Source: Ananas comosus
Lineage: Eukaryota; Streptophyta; Magnoliopsida; Poales; Bromeliaceae
NCBI RefSeq assembly: GCF_001540865.1
Contig: NC_033642.1
Span: forward strand, 4,355,769-4,419,768
Length of the DNA stretch: 64,000 nucleotides
Direction: 5' to 3'
The position numbers were made by a program, and so were the translations under genes. Below the pieces are notes generated by a model. That model ran no database searches. It saw only the letters and a list, made by a program, of their open reading frames with translations, and had not been told where the DNA came from. Positions 59,385 to 64,000 of the stretch are shown here, piece after piece (the stretch's first letter is position 1; every line of letters starts with the position of its first letter).

Positions 59385-60285
59385 GCCATCGCGATACATA
59401 CTCGCCGTGCGAGATTGGGCGCCGAAGTGGATTGCGGTGGGCTAGGCTCATCCCTAGAGTGGAGATGTTGACTACTACGGGGCCATTAGGCACGGCACCG
59501 GCCAGACAGCCTACGGGTGGGTCTTCAGGCCAGACAGCCTTCGGGCGGGTCTTACAAGATTTAAACTTTAAGTAGTTAACATGCCAAGTGGATATTGATA
59601 GAATAGTAAACAATGACATTGTACTATTTAGCTTGTGGGGTATTATGTTAGTTACACTCATGTATTTACATGTTACAGTAGCTTCATTACTTATGAAAAT
59701 TCATGCTAAGTAGAGACATCGTGTGGTAGCAAGTTTACATGTTTATTTACATGTCGTTCATATCGTTTTTATTTGTTTACTTACCTATTTAGCTCTTTTG
59801 GGCCTAGTGGTGCTTTTCATTGAAGTCAGTAATTGCCCACTGGAAACTATTAATTAATAGTTCTCACGCCCCCTGTTTTATGGTTTTATTTCAGAGCCTT
59901 CAGCACCGGCAGAGGCACGGGATCGCGGCAAGGGTGTCGCCTTGCTAGATAGTGGGGAGCTACTTGCTCTTAGGTGGTTTACTCTTTCTTTTGTTATAAT
60001 AGAGAGAGAGAGATTTTTGTACCATGTATAGAGACCACCTATGTACTCGTTTATCACTTGTTTTGGGTCATCTTTTGTACCACTTTATGGTTTTATTAGT
60101 TGTTGTTGGATCTTTTATTCGCTTTCCTTGTTATAGATTCTAGTTGTACTATGCTCTGATACTCCTAGACGTTCTCCTTTTATTGCTTTATTTATCGTTT
60201 TATTGTAGATGCCTTATATGTTTTAGACATATGGCGGGTCTGGGCACCCGCCGGGCGGGCTTCCGCTGGGTCCCGGGGCGTGACA
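59385..60285 (+). mobile_element. 3' LTR of element A, terminal segment
   Basis: gccatcgcgatacatactcg ... ggggcgtgaca aligns with ~36943-37831 of the 5' LTR. About 400 bases expected between this and segment 2 (46808) are missing, together with the end of the family B LTRs. Followed by the ctggt target duplication at 60286. Confidence 0.9.
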
Positions 60286-60378
60286 CTGGTAGAGCCAGTG
60301 CCGATGCAGTCAAGGTGCCGGTGTCGAACCCCTCGGGCACTCGGTCCGGAAGTGGCCCTCCTGGCCACACAAAAAACA
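60286..60378 (-). pseudogene. Old gag-pol A', zinc-knuckle linker fragment
   Basis: The reverse complement encodes the end of the CCHC knuckle and following Ser/Pro/Ala linker (compare 39350-39430). It joins seamlessly to 35375 when element A is removed, and to 63023 when the solo LTR is removed. The first five bases are the target duplication of A, and aaaca (60374-60378) is that of the solo LTR. Confidence 0.9.
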
Positions 60379-63017
60379 TGTAACACACTGGACCTTTGCA
60401 AATTGCGAGGTTCGAGTGTTCGAGCTGTGTGCTGAGCAATTCCAGATTTTCTGGTGGGTCGATGACAGTGTTCCGACCTATGGCTCGCATCCCGAGAAGT
60501 GAGGTTTAAAGCCGAGCACGAAAACCCGAAAAATCGGATTTTTGGGTAGCTCTCGGGTTGCCTTCGGAGGGCTGTGTACCGGTACGGGAGTGATGGCTGT
60601 ACCGGTACAGCCATCGACTTTGGCCGATTCTCAGCCAACCCGAGGCTCGGGCTGGGCGTTTTCGTAGGAGGTGTTCCGGTACGCGGGCCCGTGTACCGGT
60701 ACGCAGTGCAGATTCTGAGCAGTTTGAACTGCAGGGGGGTTTTCGCAATTATGGCGTCTCTATTAGTACCCCCACGCCCTAGGGGTCTTCCCTGAGCTTG
60801 ACACCAGCAAGGAGAAGGGTAAGGGAGCCCTCCACACTCTTCCATTCCCTTTACTTGTTTTTGCTTGGATTTTTATGGGATTAAGCTCTCTTTTGCTTGA
60901 TTAGAGACTTCCTCACCTCGATTGAAGCTTGGAGCTTGGCTTTGGAGCCTTGTTGGGGGGAGACCCTTGGACTTGGAGAGTTTAGAGCTTAGATTGAAGC
61001 TTCTAAGAGGTAATCTACTTGCTCTCTCCCTCTAGATATGAATTTTATTGATGGATTCAAGATCAAACCCTAGAAATGGAAATTTAGGGTTTATTTGGGC
61101 ATTTTGCATCTAGGGCTTTTGGAGCTAGATTGATTGGATTAGAACCTTCCTTGGGCTTGGATTGGAAGGATTCTAGCCCTCCTTTGGAACTTGGGAGCGG
61201 ATTTCTACTCTTGGGGTGAGTTTTGGCCCTTTTTGCTTCTAGGTTAATGTTTGATCCTATAGCATGATCGTAATGCCCGTGTATCTTATCGCTCAATACT
61301 TTTAGGGTATTTTGAGACTCGGGGACAACTTGGTTCGGCAAAACGAGGCACTACGCGACGGTTCGGTGGGTTTGACCTAGCCACACAATGAGAAATTCTC
61401 ATTTGTGATTAATTAAGTATCGTTAATTGAAAAAGCATGCATATTCTTGTTATATGTATTTAATATGAATTTTAGAATGCTTAACATGCATACATTATGT
61501 ATAGTGAAATTTTAGACCCCTATGTGGTGGAGTGCATGCATGTGAGACTTAGCAATCTAGTTATGATTGGGAACCATGATTCCGATTATGGAAATGAACC
61601 TTGCTTTCATGCATTTAACCTATATGCCAATTGTGACATTAGAAATTTTTAGAAGCCTAGAGAGGGCTTGAGGACTTGGACTATTTGAGAATTGGGTCAA
61701 TGTCATAAAGAGGCATTGGGCCCGGGTCATGGTAATCTTTGGTATTAATGTTTTAATTGAGACATAGAACCAGAATTGGGCTTGATCTGTTGAGTCGCTT
61801 AAGTGTCATAAAGAGGCACTAAGCAAGTGAGGGTTGGGACATCACTTAGAGACATTGGGCTAGATCCTTGGGATGCTAGTGACCTTGCCATGTTAGAGAC
61901 ATGTGGATAGAGTATTTGAGACAGTGACCTTGCTTGTTTGCCATTTGTGCTCATTCGCACATGCTTGTGTGGGTCGCTCCCTACAAGCCGGCACTCCGGA
62001 GTTAGCCTACGCGACTTATGTTCGCTCGTGCGGTATCGAGAAGCCTACGGGGTCGAGTGGGACAGACACATTCCAAGAGTAGGGATGTCGGGCTACCACA
62101 GACACTTAGGCGGCACAAGCTGGACTACCTTGGGTAGGTCCTTAATTGGGAATGGAAAACGACATGGTGTCGAGTGGGTTTTAATCACTACTAGATAGGC
62201 TTAGTAGTTGGATTATTTGATATGCTCATGACATAGCATCGGGACATATAGTATACTTGCTTGTTTTAATTATTCTATCGTAGTATACTTGGTTGTTTTG
62301 ATAGAGCTTATTTCCTATGCATTGACATACTGCATCGAGATGCTTACTTGTCGGTTACGATTGGGACTTAATAGTCATGCTTTGGACATACTTACCATGA
62401 TAGAGTAGATGTACTATACTTTGACATCCTGTTTACTTGAGATATAGTGGTTTAGCACTTCAATTATGCTTTCGTATTGCTATTACTATTACTCTTATTA
62501 TTGCTTCTAGTACTTACCCTTTTCTTTTGGGGCCTAGTGGTGCAATGGGCTACGGTCAGTAATTGCCCACTGGGAACTATAAATTATAGTTCTCACGCCC
62601 TCTTTTTCTCGATGTTTTTCAGAGCCTTCCACGCAGGGTGAGGCCAGGGATCGCGGGAAGGGAGTTGCTTCGAGCTAGCTTCCTTCGAGAACGAGTTGCT
62701 AGGTGGTCCACCTCTCGATTTATGTTTTATTTTGCGAGAGGTTGAGAGTTTTACCAGTGTACTAGAGACCACCATTTTTGTACTTTTGAGACAGATTGTG
62801 TACTACTTATGGTTTCTTTCCTTGTCTAGTTACACTTCTTTTACTCTGGTTTAGATGATAGAACTGTATTCGCTCTGATATCACTAGTTGTTATCATTCT
62901 ATTTGTTCTATTTCTTGCTTTTACTTCCGCTTGTATTGTAGACGCCTTATATGTGTAGACATATGGCGGGTCTGGGCACACTACCGGGAGGGCCCCTGCC
63001 GGTCCCGAGGCGTGACA
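60379..63017 (+). mobile_element. Solo LTR (family A variant), TSD AAACA
   Basis: TGTAACACACTGGACC ... CGAGGCGTGACA, 2639 bp, with identical aaaca at 60374-60378 and 63018-63022. It resembles the element A LTR but is clearly diverged. gtaccggtac palindromes lie at ~60577-60705. Stem-loop gaactataa/ttatagttc is at 62574-62592. It contains no gag-pol and is inserted in the zinc-knuckle coding part of the old gag. Confidence 0.92.
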
Positions 63018-64000
63018 AAACACCTCCCTCCCCGCTGTGGGCACTGCGGTGGAATATGGGGGCCACCACAGATCACACACTGGGGAGGTCGGTATCGATC
63101 AGATCCTCCTCGCTGTGCTGCCGAGCCGCGCCCACGCTGCTTGCTCCTAGGGTGCTTCGGCGGCCTCCTAAAGTGCGTCTGACTCGCACCCTCAGCCGCG
63201 GGCCTATTGCCCCTTACTCTTGTCCATGCCTTCTCTCCGCTCTTGCACATCTGCCGCGCTGCTCTCCACAATGAGCGCGCGATTCACCACCTCCCGGTAG
63301 GTTTGGAGGTTAGAGGATTGCACAAACCGGAAGATAGACGGTCGCAATCCTCGCTCGAAGATGCGGGCCTTGTCCTCGTCGTCCCGCACAATGAAAGGCA
63401 AGCAGTGTAGAAGCCGAGAAAACTCCCTCTCAAACTCAGCTACGGTCCGGTCTCCCTGGCGCAAGTTGCACAAGTCCTGCTCCATCTTCCTCTTGACACT
63501 GTCAGGGAAGTAGTGCGGCAAAAGAAGCTCCTTGAACTTCTTCCAAGAGATAGCCGCCAAGTCCGTGCTGGGGTTCTCCTGAATGTCCAACCACCAGTGG
63601 TAGGCCTCGCCGTCCAAGTGGTGTGTGCCGAGCCAAACTCGATCCCTCTCCTCCACGAAGGTGTCACGGAATAGCTTCTCAATGTGCATTAACCACTTCT
63701 CCACGATCCAGTGGTCGACCTTCTCTCCGTCGAAAATCCAGGGACTGCACCTCCTGAACTCATTGAGGCGATCCATGAGCCGGTCCCGCTCTGCTCCCTC
63801 AACTAATGCGGGAAAAAGTGCCCCCGCCCGAGGCACCTGAGCTGGTGGTGCCACGACAACCTCCTCCCGAGGTGCGACCGCAGGTGTCGTCCGAGATGTG
63901 TCGTGGACGGGGGACGACCCCCTAGGTGCGACCACATCCACAGGCGCGGGTGGTGTAGGAATCTGAGCCTCCCAAACCACCGCATGCTGCAGTAAAAGGT
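63018..64000 (-). pseudogene. Old gag-pol A', gag region, continuing past the window
   Basis: The antisense gag of the element A family includes the first knuckle (CVICGGPHIPPQC near 63080), the Arg/Lys-rich linker, and the capsid-like retrotransposon gag region (YHWWLDIQENPSTDLAAISWKKF, VKRKMEQDLCNLRQGDRTVAEFEREFSRL, ~63400-63650). Upstream is a Pro/Ala/Val-rich N-terminal region to 63980. A stop after SKGQ near 63203 separates it from the linker. The 5' end and LTR lie outside the window. Confidence 0.9.

Larger units (their letters stand above)
35376..60285 (+). mobile_element. Ty3 element A (Del/Tekay-like), heavily nested, TSD CTGGT
   Basis: The 5' LTR starts at 35376 and the 3' LTR ends at 60285. 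The 5-bp duplications ctggt at 35371-35375 and 60286-60290 are identical, and the old gag-pol reads through once this segment is removed. Internal part: PBS 37840, decayed gag-pol 38175-42933, PPT ~42974. Its 3' LTR was later hit by the solo LTR 43786-46452 and the family B insertion(s) 46809-59384. LTRs of ~2.5 kb, single gag-pol frame and a C-terminal chromodomain-like end suggest the Del/Tekay chromovirus lineage. Confidence 0.92.

Noticed and set aside
1..64000. tRNA, rRNA or other structured RNA genes
   Set aside because: Only tRNA-like B-box remnants inside SINEs and tRNA-complementary primer sites were seen. No complete tRNA cloverleaf or rRNA segment was recognised by eye.

Overview
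This is a plant nuclear window, almost certainly from a monocot. It holds one ordinary host gene, one broken transposon-borne gene, and a deep nest of transposable elements. No prokaryotic features were seen. The family make-up (Del/Tekay-type Ty3 chromoviruses with LTRs of about 2.5-3.3 kb, each carrying ACCGGT palindromes) makes me think of a bromeliad such as pineapple. That is an impression only, and no species marker was found. The assembly has four isolated N characters (15779, 16848, 19684, 56987). Three of them adjoin duplicated or mismatched sequence, so parts of the window may be assembly artefacts.

Left third (1-17150). Positions 1-4739 hold LTRs nested in one another. They are followed by an antisense Ty1/copia remnant with a 309-bp LTR (4740-5213) and an antisense LINE 3' half (5214-7010), with tRNA-type SINEs at 6424-6570 and 7223-7360. 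A long-TIR foldback element (7940-9150) contains a second TIR element (8244-8836) built around GGTGAAC/GTTCACC palindromes. Then come a duplicated leader-like block, a large AT-rich minisatellite, and a multi-exon plant-mobile-domain-like pseudogene (12443-14665) cut by an LTR. Positions 15780-17150 hold two copies of the promoter/5'UTR of the next gene, separated by an N.

Centre (17151-29684). A complete LMBR1/LIMR-family membrane-protein gene has 14 coding exons encoding 510 residues. Its 7.65-kb second intron contains a solo LTR with a second solo LTR nested inside it. Both are antisense to the gene and both keep perfect 5-bp target-site duplications (AATAT, GCGAC).

Right half (29685-64000). 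After intergenic DNA with a perfect 54-bp x 4 tandem repeat, the rest is Ty3 stratigraphy. The oldest layer is an antisense gag-pol (34290-35375, 60286-60378, 63018-64000). It was split by element A (35376-60285, TSD CTGGT) and by a solo LTR (60379-63017, TSD AAACA). The 3' LTR of A was then hit by a solo LTR (43786-46452, TSD AGAAC) and by a family-B LTR. That LTR in turn received the youngest element B (49066-59384), whose gag-pol is open apart from two nonsense codons. A deletion or misjoin at 59384/59385 fuses the 3' LTR of B back to that of A.

The most interesting non-coding signals are shared by different LTR families at fixed positions. They are arrays of ACCGGT-centred palindromes about 150-450 bp from the LTR start, a covarying GAACTA/TAGTTC stem-loop about 440-500 bp before the LTR end, and a GGACAG/CTGTCC hairpin near the 3' terminus.
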